In this document: one piece after another, positions 16,780 to 23,906 of the stretch
Position numbering within the stretch: position 1 is the first letter of the stretch
How the letters are laid out: every line of letters starts with the position of its first letter
NCBI GenBank assembly: GCA_036278935.1
Contig: DASUKA010000057.1
Span: 1 to 64,000, forward strand
Direction: 5' to 3'
Source: DASSNR01 sp036278935
GTDB lineage: Bacteria > Gemmatimonadota > Gemmatimonadetes > Gemmatimonadales > Gemmatimonadaceae
DNA length: 64,000 nucleotides
The notes under the pieces: generated by a model
Databases searched by the model: none
What the model saw: the letters and a program-made list of their open reading frames with translations, nothing else
What the model was told of the DNA's origin: nothing
Translations under genes and position numbers: made by a program

Positions 16780-17769
16780 CTAGAAGCGAATGATCATTGA
16801 TGCCCAGGTATATCCGGCACCAAATGCGACCAGAAGCGCGGTGGATCCTTCCTTGAGGCGCCCCTGCTCGAAGGCCTCATCGATGGCAATCGGGATGGAG
16901 GCGGATGAGGTATTGCCGTACCGGTCGAGGTTGACGAACACCTTCTCCGGCGGAATGCCCGCATGTTTGGTGGTGGCTTCGATGATCCGCAGGTTCGCCT
17001 GGTGCGGAATCATGAGGTCGATGTCCGTCGCCGTCATCCTCGCGCCATCGAGCGCCCGATCCGCGGCCTCCGCCATGGAGCGCACGGCGGCCTTGAACAC
17101 CTCGCGGCCCGCCATACGCACGAGGTGACTTCGGTCAGCCAACACCGCCTCCGACATCGGCACTGCGGCACCGCCATGCGGCCGGTACAGCAGGTTGGCG
17201 AGTGTGCCGTCGCTGCGCATGAACGAGGAGAGGATTCCCCGCCCGCGGGTCGAGCGCCGCAGCACCGTGGCGCCGGCTCCATCGCCAAAGAGAACGCACG
17301 TCGAGCGGTCGGTCCAATCCACAATCGCGCTCATCTTCTCCGCACCCACCACCAGCACCGTGCTGGCGGCGCCGCTCATGATCAGTCCTTCGCCGACGGT
17401 CAGGCCGTACAGCCATCCGGAGCAGGCGGCGGACACATCGAACGCCGCGGCGCGAGTAGCGCCCAGGGCGGCCTGCACGTCCACCGCCGTGGCGGGAAGC
17501 AGCCGATCCGGCGTGGCCGTGCTCAGGATGATGATATCCACCTCGCCGGGATGCACATCGGCGCGCGCCATGGCGATCCGGGCCGCCCCGGCGGCCATGC
17601 TGCACGTCGTTTCATCGCCATGGGCGATGCGTCGCTCCACAATCCCCGTCCGCTCCATGATCCAGTCATGCGACGTGTCGAGTCCCATGCCCGCAAAGTC
17701 ATGGTTGGTGACCACCTTCCGTGGGACAGCACGACCGTGACCCGCCAACTGGGCAATAGGGCGCTTCAT
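16780..17769 (-). CDS. fabH: Beta-ketoacyl-ACP synthase III
   Basis: 329 aa. Starts fatty acid chains by condensing acyl-CoA with malonyl-ACP. Triad: Cys in SAACSGWLYGL, His in IPHQANLRI, Asn in YGNTSSASIP. ATG overlaps the plsX stop (ATGA). The order plsX-fabH-fabD-fabG-acpP-fabF is the classic bacterial cluster linking phospholipid and fatty acid synthesis. Confidence 0.98.
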   Translation of the reverse strand: MKRPIAQLAGHGRAVPRKVVTNHDFAGMGLDTSHDWIMERTGIVERRIAHGDETTCSMAAGAARIAMARADVHPGEVDIIILSTATPDRLLPATAVDVQAALGATRAAAFDVSAACSGWLYGLTVGEGLIMSGAASTVLVVGAEKMSAIVDWTDRSTCVLFGDGAGATVLRRSTRGRGILSSFMRSDGTLANLLYRPHGGAAVPMSEAVLADRSHLVRMAGREVFKAAVRSMAEAADRALDGARMTATDIDLMIPHQANLRIIEATTKHAGIPPEKVFVNLDRYGNTSSASIPIAIDEAFEQGRLKEGSTALLVAFGAGYTWASMIIRF

Positions 17770-18785
17770 GCGTGCTCCGTTGTGGCGGGATCGAGCCGAT
17801 GCCCGATGTGCTCATTCATGCGTGTCTCTACCGCGCGGATGGCCACGCGGATCGCGTTCTTGATCGCGCGTGGAGAGGAGCTCCCATGGCAGATGATGCT
17901 GTAGCCATTCACGCCGAGCAGCGGCGCCCCTCCCGTCTCGGAATAGTCGAAGCTTCGGAACCCCTGTTCCAGGAGCGTGCGGTCAACCCCCGCCTTGCGC
18001 AGCAGAGCGAAGAGCAACGGACCCACCGACTCGTAGAACTTGAGCAGCACGTTGCCCACAAAGCCATCACAGACGACGACGTCGATATGCCCACGTGCCG
18101 TCTCGCCCGCCAGAATATCCCGCCCCTCCACGTTCCCCTGGAAGTGCAGGTCCGCGTGGTCGAGCAAGCGATGCGCTTCCTTCACCGCCGCGTTCCCCTT
18201 TTCCGGCTCCTCACCGATGCTGAGCAGGCCGACCACGGGGTCGGGCCGGCCAAGGATATCGTGTGCGTATACGGAGCCCAGCCGCGCGAACGCGGCGATC
18301 TCTTCCGCCGAGCAGTCCACGTTCGCGCCGGCATCGAGCACGACCACGGGCTTGCGCGCTGTGGGGAAGAGCGCGGCAATGGCGGGTCGCGTGACGCCAT
18401 GATGGAGCTTCAGGAGGAAAACCGAGGCCGTCATCTGCGCGCCGGTGTTTCCCGCGGAGACGAAGGCGTCGGCTTCGCCGGAGGCGTGCAGGCTGAGCCC
18501 CACGACCATCGAGCTGTTCGGCTTGCTGCGGATGGCAACCGTTGGCCGGTCGGACATCTCGATGACATCGGGGGCGTGCACGATGCTCAGCCGCGCATGG
18601 GCACCCTCCAACTGGGGGAACTCCGTGCGCAGCAGCTCATCGAGCGCGGGCTCAATGAGCTCACGCCGTCCGACGAGCTGAATCGTATGAACGGGATCGG
18701 TTTCGGCGAGCGCCTGCAACGCGCCCGTGATCGGTGCCTGGGGAGCGCGATCGCCCCCCATGGCGTCCAACACGATGCGCGCCAA
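17766..18785 (-). CDS. plsX: Phosphate acyltransferase PlsX
   Basis: 339 aa. Makes acyl-phosphate from acyl-ACP for phospholipid synthesis. N-terminus RIVLDAMGGDRAP and internal AFVSAGNTGAQMTASV, DAGANVDC and VCDGFVGNVLLK are family signatures. No ATG or GTG fits: the start is a TTG at 18785, two bp after the rpmF stop, which places the conserved LDAMGGD at the usual distance and has AAGGAAG 7 nt upstream. The rare start may keep PlsX below L32 level. Confidence 0.95.
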   Translation of the reverse strand: MARIVLDAMGGDRAPQAPITGALQALAETDPVHTIQLVGRRELIEPALDELLRTEFPQLEGAHARLSIVHAPDVIEMSDRPTVAIRSKPNSSMVVGLSLHASGEADAFVSAGNTGAQMTASVFLLKLHHGVTRPAIAALFPTARKPVVVLDAGANVDCSAEEIAAFARLGSVYAHDILGRPDPVVGLLSIGEEPEKGNAAVKEAHRLLDHADLHFQGNVEGRDILAGETARGHIDVVVCDGFVGNVLLKFYESVGPLLFALLRKAGVDRTLLEQGFRSFDYSETGGAPLLGVNGYSIICHGSSSPRAIKNAIRVAIRAVETRMNEHIGHRLDPATTEHA

Positions 18786-18787
18786 CG

Positions 18788-18970
18788 TTAGGCTTCCTTC
18801 GCTGCGACCCGCGGCTCACCGGCGTAGTATCCGCACTCCTCACAGACCCGGTGCGGACGCTTCATGCTCCCACAGCGCGGGCATGCCTGAATCGCGACCG
18901 CGGGGGCCTTGGTATGCGTATTACGAGCGCGCTTTTTCCGCTTGGAGGTACGGCGCTTGGGAACTGCCAT
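18788..18970 (-). CDS. rpmF: 50S ribosomal protein L32
   Basis: 60 aa. Begins MAVPKRRTSKRKKRARNTHT, the normal basic L32 N-terminus, followed by a zinc ribbon CPRCGS ... CEECGYY. Sits between yceD and plsX, the arrangement found in very many bacteria. ATG with a modest purine-rich upstream region. Confidence 0.97.
   Translation of the reverse strand: MAVPKRRTSKRKKRARNTHTKAPAVAIQACPRCGSMKRPHRVCEECGYYAGEPRVAAKEA
18793..18799 (-). promoter_or_regulatory. Ribosome binding site that supports the TTG start of plsX
   Basis: AAGGAAG on the minus strand, inside the last codons of rpmF and 7 nt before the TTG at 18785. It is the reason for choosing this rare start over a GTG four codons inside the gene, which would cut into the conserved IVLDAMGGD. 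Confidence 0.6.
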
Positions 18971-18998
18971 GTCTCATCAATTGGGATGAAAGGTCCAC

Positions 18999-19517
18999 CT
19001 ACTCGTCGAACGTGTCGCGAAGCTTCCGCAGCGCATTCCAGCGGGTATCAGTCTCCGGTCCACAGCCGCACGGGCCCGCATTCAAATCGGCACCACAGCG
19101 CGGGCACAGCCCCTTGCAGTCCTCACGACATACGGCATAGGACGGTGCGCTCAACAACCATTGCTCGCGAATCGCCGGTCGCACATCCACGGTGCGCGCA
19201 TGGGGCGGGATCCTGAACACATCCGGCTCCTCCGCCACCGCGTCGTCCGCCTGCACGAACAGCAGTCGTACATCCTCCGCTACCTGGGCCGTCAGAGGGC
19301 TCAGGCAGCGGCGGCAGGACAGTTTCGCCATCCCTTCGATCCGGCCGTTCCAATAGAACCGACCGGGCCCCGCCGGTGAAATCCGGCCCGTGGCATGCAC
19401 GGGGGCCGCTGGGCGCGGGTCGCCTTCGATCCACGCAGGATCCTCCGGCCCCATCCACCCATCGACCGCGGCGGCCCGATGTTCCAGGTCGCGGATGTCG
19501 TAGGACAGCATAACCAT
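18999..19517 (-). CDS. yceD: YceD/DUF177 family protein
   Basis: 172 aa from ATG 19517, or 170 aa from ATG 19511. YceD proteins are linked with 23S rRNA and ribosome assembly and lie beside rpmF. Two cysteine clusters look metal-binding: SCRRCLSPL near residues 67-75 and CREDCKGLCPRCG plus CGCG near 130-153. The later ATG is more likely the real start: a predicted promoter has its -10 only 8 nt before it, so the first ATG would hardly be transcribed, and neither start has a ribosome binding site. First gene of the yceD-rpmF-plsX-fab run. Confidence 0.88.
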   Translation of the reverse strand: MVMLSYDIRDLEHRAAAVDGWMGPEDPAWIEGDPRPAAPVHATGRISPAGPGRFYWNGRIEGMAKLSCRRCLSPLTAQVAEDVRLLFVQADDAVAEEPDVFRIPPHARTVDVRPAIREQWLLSAPSYAVCREDCKGLCPRCGADLNAGPCGCGPETDTRWNALRKLRDTFDE

Positions 19518-19519
19518 TA

Positions 19520-19548
19520 AGTGTACAGTGACAGAGGACGACGGGCAA
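19520..19548 (-). promoter_or_regulatory. Predicted promoter of yceD-rpmF-fab operon, possibly giving a leaderless mRNA
   Basis: Minus strand -35 TTGCCC (19543-19548), 17-bp spacer, -10 TACACT (19520-19525). The first base after the -10 is 19519, so initiation would fall at about 19511-19514, on or within a few bases of the ATG at 19511. This is the TANNNT-near-start layout known for leaderless genes in Deinococcus and Actinobacteria. Confidence 0.5.
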
Positions 19549-19571
19549 GGCGCGCCCGCCCGCGTGCTCCG

Positions 19572-20003
19572 TCAGCGAGGGTGATCCATGATCTCCGTGG
19601 CCGCGAAGAAAAACGCGATCTCCCGCTCCGCGTTGGCGTCCGAATCGGAGGCGTGGATGGCGTTGCGCTCCTTCGACTCCGCATAGAGCCGTCGCACGGT
19701 GCCCGGCGCCGCCTCCGCAGGATCCGTCGCGCCGATGGCCGCTCGCAGCGCGGCCACCGCGTCCTCGCGCTCGAGCACCAGCGGCATGCATGGCGCCGAA
19801 GTCATGAACGCAACCAGCGGCTCGAAGAACGGCCGTGAGCGATGCACCGCATAAAACTCCTGCGCCTGCGCCGTCCCCAGCTGCAGCACCCGGCATGCGA
19901 GGACGCGGAATCCGGCCTGTTCGAGGTGCGCGATGATCTGCCCCGCCTTACCGGCGGCGAATGCATCGGGTTTGACGATCGTGAGCGTGCGAGTGGCAGC
20001 CAT
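19572..20003 (-). CDS. ndk: Nucleoside diphosphate kinase
   Basis: 143 aa, family length. Transfers gamma-phosphate between nucleoside di- and triphosphates through a phosphohistidine. Begins with TLTIVKPDAF; catalytic His in RNAIHASDSDANAEREIAFFF, where most Ndk proteins have IHGSDS. Two bases after the PTS/CBS gene and the last gene of the arcC-sucCD run. NDK can recharge GDP to GTP or use the nucleotide formed by SucCD, so the pairing is sensible. Confidence 0.97.
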   Translation of the reverse strand: MAATRTLTIVKPDAFAAGKAGQIIAHLEQAGFRVLACRVLQLGTAQAQEFYAVHRSRPFFEPLVAFMTSAPCMPLVLEREDAVAALRAAIGATDPAEAAPGTVRRLYAESKERNAIHASDSDANAEREIAFFFAATEIMDHPR

Positions 20004-20004
20004 A

Positions 20005-20886
20005 TCAGGATCCAATGAGTTTGCGAACGATCTCACCACGGGTGAGCAGTCCCACCAGGCGCCCTTCCTGGACCACGGGCACCCGGCCGACATCCTTGTT
20101 GGCCATGAGCGACGCTGCCTCGGCCAACGGTTGATCCGGCGAGACGCAGATGACCTGTCGGGTCATGACGTCCCGCACCGTACGCCGGGCGAGCTCCGCT
20201 GCGGAATGATGCGTCGATCCCCCCAGGTAGGCGCTGCTCAGCAGATGGCGCAGAAGCTCCCGTTCGCTCAGCAGACCCAGCAGCATGCCGTCGGCGTCCA
20301 CCACGGGCAGCGCACCGATGCGCGAGCGCACCATCTCGCGCGCAGCCTCGCGCAGCAGCGTGTCGGGCGTGGCCGTCCTCGGACGCTCGGTCATGATGTC
20401 GCGCACGGCCAGCTGTTCCGGCAGCTCGTACTCCTGCAACACGGGGAGCGCGACGAGCGCCTCCGGCGTTTCGGCGGCGAGAAACTCCTCGACGACCGCC
20501 GGCTTGGAGAGCAGCCGCACGAAGGCCCCCAGCACCTGCAGGTAGCGCGCGGCGGCGCGTGGCGGCGCGAGGAGCAGCAGGACAATGCGCGCCGTTTGCT
20601 GCTCGGTTTCGCCCAGCACCCGGACGATCGGCGTGGCGGCGATGCCAATGGCGAGGTCGAGATTCGCCACCGCGTCAGTGCGGTAATGCATCAGAAAGGC
20701 GCGATCGCCCATGGCGACAATGTCCTCACCACGTGCTTCGCTCACGCGACTCCGCAGCTTGTCGGGGTCGTCGATGGCGTCCGTGGCGATGAGCCGCTCC
20801 ATGAGCGCGCCGATGGCGCTGGTGAGCGTGGACTCCTCGAGCGGGATGATGACCCGCTCGGGGAGTACCAGTTGCGCCAACCTCAT
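20005..20886 (-). CDS. PTS EIIA (PtsN-like) domain fused to two CBS domains
   Basis: 293 aa. Residues 1-145 resemble the fructose/nitrogen-type EIIA domain, with a candidate phospho-acceptor His67 in AFLMHYRTDAV; the canonical flank GIAIPHG is not kept. Residues about 160-290 are two CBS domains (VRDIMTERPRTATP ... and VRDVMTRQVICVSP ...), a common adenine-nucleotide sensor. No EI, HPr, EIIB or EIIC gene is in the window, so a regulatory rather than sugar-import role is likely. ATG overlaps the sucD stop (ATGA) and ndk follows at once; co-expression suggests energy-state sensing, which is inference. Confidence 0.85.
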   Translation of the reverse strand: MRLAQLVLPERVIIPLEESTLTSAIGALMERLIATDAIDDPDKLRSRVSEARGEDIVAMGDRAFLMHYRTDAVANLDLAIGIAATPIVRVLGETEQQTARIVLLLLAPPRAAARYLQVLGAFVRLLSKPAVVEEFLAAETPEALVALPVLQEYELPEQLAVRDIMTERPRTATPDTLLREAAREMVRSRIGALPVVDADGMLLGLLSERELLRHLLSSAYLGGSTHHSAAELARRTVRDVMTRQVICVSPDQPLAEAASLMANKDVGRVPVVQEGRLVGLLTRGEIVRKLIGS

Positions 20887-21752
20887 GTGGCGGTCTTGAG
20901 CAGCCCGACCACGTCGATCGGCCGCTCGGCCACACGCATGCCGGCGTCGCGGAACGCCTGCACCTTCTCCGCCGCCGTGCCCGACGCTCCGGAGATGATG
21001 GCGCCCGCGTGTCCCATGCGGCGCCCCGGCGGCGCGGTGCGGCCGGCGATGAAGCCGACCACCGGCTTGGACATCCGCTCCTTCACGAAGCAGGCGGCCT
21101 CCTGCTCGTCGGTGCCACCGATCTCCCCGATCATCACGACCGCCTGCGTATCCGGGTCCGCCTCGAACGCCTCGAGACAGTCGATGAAGCTCGTCCCGTT
21201 GATCGGGTCCCCGCCGATGCCGATGCAGGTGGTCTGGCCCAGGCCGGCGCAGGTCATGTGGTACACCACTTCGTAGGTGAGCGTCCCCGACCGACTCACG
21301 AGGCCCACCGAGCCTTCCGTACAGATGCGGCCGGGAATGATTCCCACCTTCGACGCACCCGGTGAGATGAGTCCCGGACAGTTCGGACCGACCAACCGTG
21401 CCCCGCGCTCGCGCACATAGGGGTAGACCCGTGTCATGTCGAGCACCGGCACCCCCTCGGTGATGCACACGATGAGCTGCACCCCCGCGTCGGCCGCTTC
21501 CATCATCGCATCGGCCGCGTACATGGGCGGCACGTAGATGACGGAGGTGTTCGCACCCGTCGCCTGCACGGCGTCGTACACCGTATTGAAGATCGGCACG
21601 GCCTCGTCGAATGTCTGCCCGCCCTTGCCGGGCGTGACGCCCGCCACCACTTGCGTACCGTACTCCATCATCTGACGCGTATGGAAGGAGCCATCCCGCC
21701 CCGTGATCCCCTGCACCAGCAAGGTCGTGTTCGTATCGATGTAGATGCTCAC
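20883..21752 (-). CDS. sucD: Succinyl-CoA synthetase alpha subunit
   Basis: 289 aa. With SucC it interconverts succinyl-CoA and succinate with substrate-level formation of ATP or GTP in the TCA cycle. CoA-binding GITGRDGSFHT near residue 15-25; active-site phosphohistidine in MGHAGAIISG. GTG start overlaps the sucC stop (GTGA); stop overlaps the PTS/CBS gene. Confidence 0.98.
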   Translation of the reverse strand: MSIYIDTNTTLLVQGITGRDGSFHTRQMMEYGTQVVAGVTPGKGGQTFDEAVPIFNTVYDAVQATGANTSVIYVPPMYAADAMMEAADAGVQLIVCITEGVPVLDMTRVYPYVRERGARLVGPNCPGLISPGASKVGIIPGRICTEGSVGLVSRSGTLTYEVVYHMTCAGLGQTTCIGIGGDPINGTSFIDCLEAFEADPDTQAVVMIGEIGGTDEQEAACFVKERMSKPVVGFIAGRTAPPGRRMGHAGAIISGASGTAAEKVQAFRDAGMRVAERPIDVVGLLKTAT

Positions 21753-22894
21753 GCGGCAGCTCCTGTGGTGGCGAGCGATACCGCCTGCTTGACGGCCTCG
21801 TCCATGTCGGTCATCGCGGTGAATCCATGCGCACTCAGGATCTTGAGCGCCTGTTCCTCGTTCGTGCCGGTGAGCCGGATGACCAGCGGCACATGGAGCG
21901 GCGCACGCTCCGTGGCGGTGACAATGCCGTTCGCCACATCATCGGTGCGAGTGATACCGCCGAAGATGTTGAAGAGGATGGCCTTGACGTTGGGGTCGCT
22001 CGCGATGATGTCGAGCGCGTTCACGACCTTCTCGGGATTGGAGGACCCGCCGATGTCGAGAAAGTTGGCCGGCTCGCCCCCGTAATACTTCACGAGATCC
22101 ATGGTCGCCATGGCGAGTCCGGCGCCGTTCACCACGCACCCTACGTTCCCATCGAGCTTGATAAAGGTGAGGTGCGCGTTGCGGGCACGCACCTCGCTCG
22201 GCGCTTCGGCGCTCTCATCGCGCAGCGCCGCGAGCTCCGGATGCCGAGGCAGCTCGTTGTCGTCCAGAACCATCTTCGCGTCGAGCGCGAGGACCGCCCC
22301 TTCGGGCGTGGTGACGAGCGGGTTGATCTCAGCCAGCGACGCCCCGCTATGCACGAAGGCGCGGTAGAGCTGCTGCATGATCTTGGCGGCAGCGCGCGCC
22401 TGCTTCACGTCGGCGTAGAGAAACAGCCCCATGCGCAGGGCCTGGAAGTTCAGCAGTCCGTAGCGCGGATCCACTGGAATGCGCAGAATCTTCTCCGGCG
22501 TCGTGGCCGCCACTTCCTCGATGTCGATGCCGCCCGCGGGGCTTACCATGAAGACGGCCCGCTTGGAGGCGCGATCGACGATCACGCCGACGTACGCCTC
22601 CGAGGCGATGTCCGCGGCCGGTGTGACCAGCACGCGCGTCACGGGCAGGCCCTTGATGTGCATGCTCAGAATGGTTGCGGCGAGCGTCTTCGCCTCCGCC
22701 GGGCTCTTCGCCAGCTTCACGCCGCCCGCCTTCCCGCGTCCGCCGGCATGTACCTGCGCCTTCACCACCACCGTTCCGCCGAATTGCGCAGCCAGCTTCT
22801 CCGCCTCGTCCGGGGTGGTCGCCACCGCGCCAGGCGGGATCGGAATGCCCTCCCGGCGAAAGATGTCCTTCGCCTGATATTCGTGGATGTTCAC
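21749..22894 (-). CDS. sucC: Succinyl-CoA synthetase beta subunit
   Basis: 381 aa. ATP-grasp nucleotide-binding subunit. Opens NIHEYQAKDIFRREGIPIPPG, then VVKAQVHAGGRGKAGGVK and the late FLDIGGSSNPEKV and FNIFGGITRTDDVANGI. Start is a GTG overlapping the arcC stop (GTGA); there is no ATG near the conserved N-terminus. The upstream open frame is arcC in another phase. Confidence 0.98.
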   Translation of the reverse strand: MNIHEYQAKDIFRREGIPIPPGAVATTPDEAEKLAAQFGGTVVVKAQVHAGGRGKAGGVKLAKSPAEAKTLAATILSMHIKGLPVTRVLVTPAADIASEAYVGVIVDRASKRAVFMVSPAGGIDIEEVAATTPEKILRIPVDPRYGLLNFQALRMGLFLYADVKQARAAAKIMQQLYRAFVHSGASLAEINPLVTTPEGAVLALDAKMVLDDNELPRHPELAALRDESAEAPSEVRARNAHLTFIKLDGNVGCVVNGAGLAMATMDLVKYYGGEPANFLDIGGSSNPEKVVNALDIIASDPNVKAILFNIFGGITRTDDVANGIVTATERAPLHVPLVIRLTGTNEEQALKILSAHGFTAMTDMDEAVKQAVSLATTGAAA

Positions 22895-23904
22895 TCGTTC
22901 TCCATGGTAATCGTCGTTCCAGCATCGCCACGCACAGCGGCGCGGCCTTCGCTCAACCTGGTAATGATAGCGCGCCCGCCCGCATGTCGCACGAAATCGA
23001 CAGCAGCGCGCACCTTCGGGGCCATGCTCCCTTCCCCGAGTGCGCCACAGGCATCCAGCCGCTCCGCCTCGGCCACGGACAGCCGCCGGATCGGCCGCTG
23101 CGCCGGCGTTCCATAATCGGCGTACACCGCATCCACGTCGGTAAGGATGAGCAGGAGGCTCGCACGGAGATCGCGCGCGAGGACCGCGGCGGCGAGATCC
23201 TTGTCCACCACCGCGTCCACGCCTTCCCACCCCAGCGTGCGATCGTGATAGATGGGCGCGCCGCCTCCACCGCACGCCACTACGACGACGCCGCGCGCTA
23301 CGAGCGCCGCAATCACCTCGATTTCGTGAACGGCGAGCGGGCGCGGACTCGCCACCACGCGCCGCCACCGCCCGCGTGCATCCTGCTTCACGAGCACGCC
23401 GTTGGCCAGCAGCGCGTCCGCACGCGCCTGGGGCATGGCGTGGCCGATGAACTTGGTTGGTGCCTGCAGGGCCGGGTCGTCCGGCGCAACCTGCACCTGT
23501 GTGATCACGGACGCGACCGGCCGGTTTGCGCCCGCGTGCCGCAACGCGTTGTCCAGCGACTGCTGCACCATGTAGCCGATCCAGCCGGCGGTAGCGGCAA
23601 CGAGAACGCCCAGTGGCAGAGGGCTCACTTCGCCACGCGCGAGCTCATTGCGCACCAGCTCGTCGCCCACCTGCGGTCCGTTGCCGTGTACAATGCATAG
23701 CTGCCAGCCGTCGAGCGCCAGATCCACCACCGGCGCCAGACTCTCGCGTGTGTGACGGAACTGATCGTGGATGGTGGCGCGCTCGCCGGCTGGCGACAGC
23801 GCATTGCCGCCGAGCGCGATGACGGCCGTGTTTGGGAGCAGGTGGGGGAGCGGTGCCGCGAAATCGGCGCCGATGATTTGCGGCCGGGGGCGCGAGGAAG
23901 GCAT
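22891..23904 (-). CDS. arcC: Carbamate kinase
   Basis: 337 aa, about 25 longer than typical ArcC, mostly at the N-terminus (the conserved VIALGGNAL begins near residue 28). Makes ATP from carbamoyl phosphate and ADP, or the reverse. Motifs: ALGGNALSPAGERAT, VHGNGPQVG, CGGGGAPIY, DVDAVYADYG and GEGSMAPKVRAAVDF. No arginine deiminase or ornithine carbamoyltransferase is nearby, so the usual arginine pathway is not shown; it is coupled instead to sucCD. ATG at 23904, 2 bp before the UPF0182 stop. Confidence 0.93.
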   Translation of the reverse strand: MPSSRPRPQIIGADFAAPLPHLLPNTAVIALGGNALSPAGERATIHDQFRHTRESLAPVVDLALDGWQLCIVHGNGPQVGDELVRNELARGEVSPLPLGVLVAATAGWIGYMVQQSLDNALRHAGANRPVASVITQVQVAPDDPALQAPTKFIGHAMPQARADALLANGVLVKQDARGRWRRVVASPRPLAVHEIEVIAALVARGVVVVACGGGGAPIYHDRTLGWEGVDAVVDKDLAAAVLARDLRASLLLILTDVDAVYADYGTPAQRPIRRLSVAEAERLDACGALGEGSMAPKVRAAVDFVRHAGGRAIITRLSEGRAAVRGDAGTTITMENE

Positions 23905-23906
23905 GA

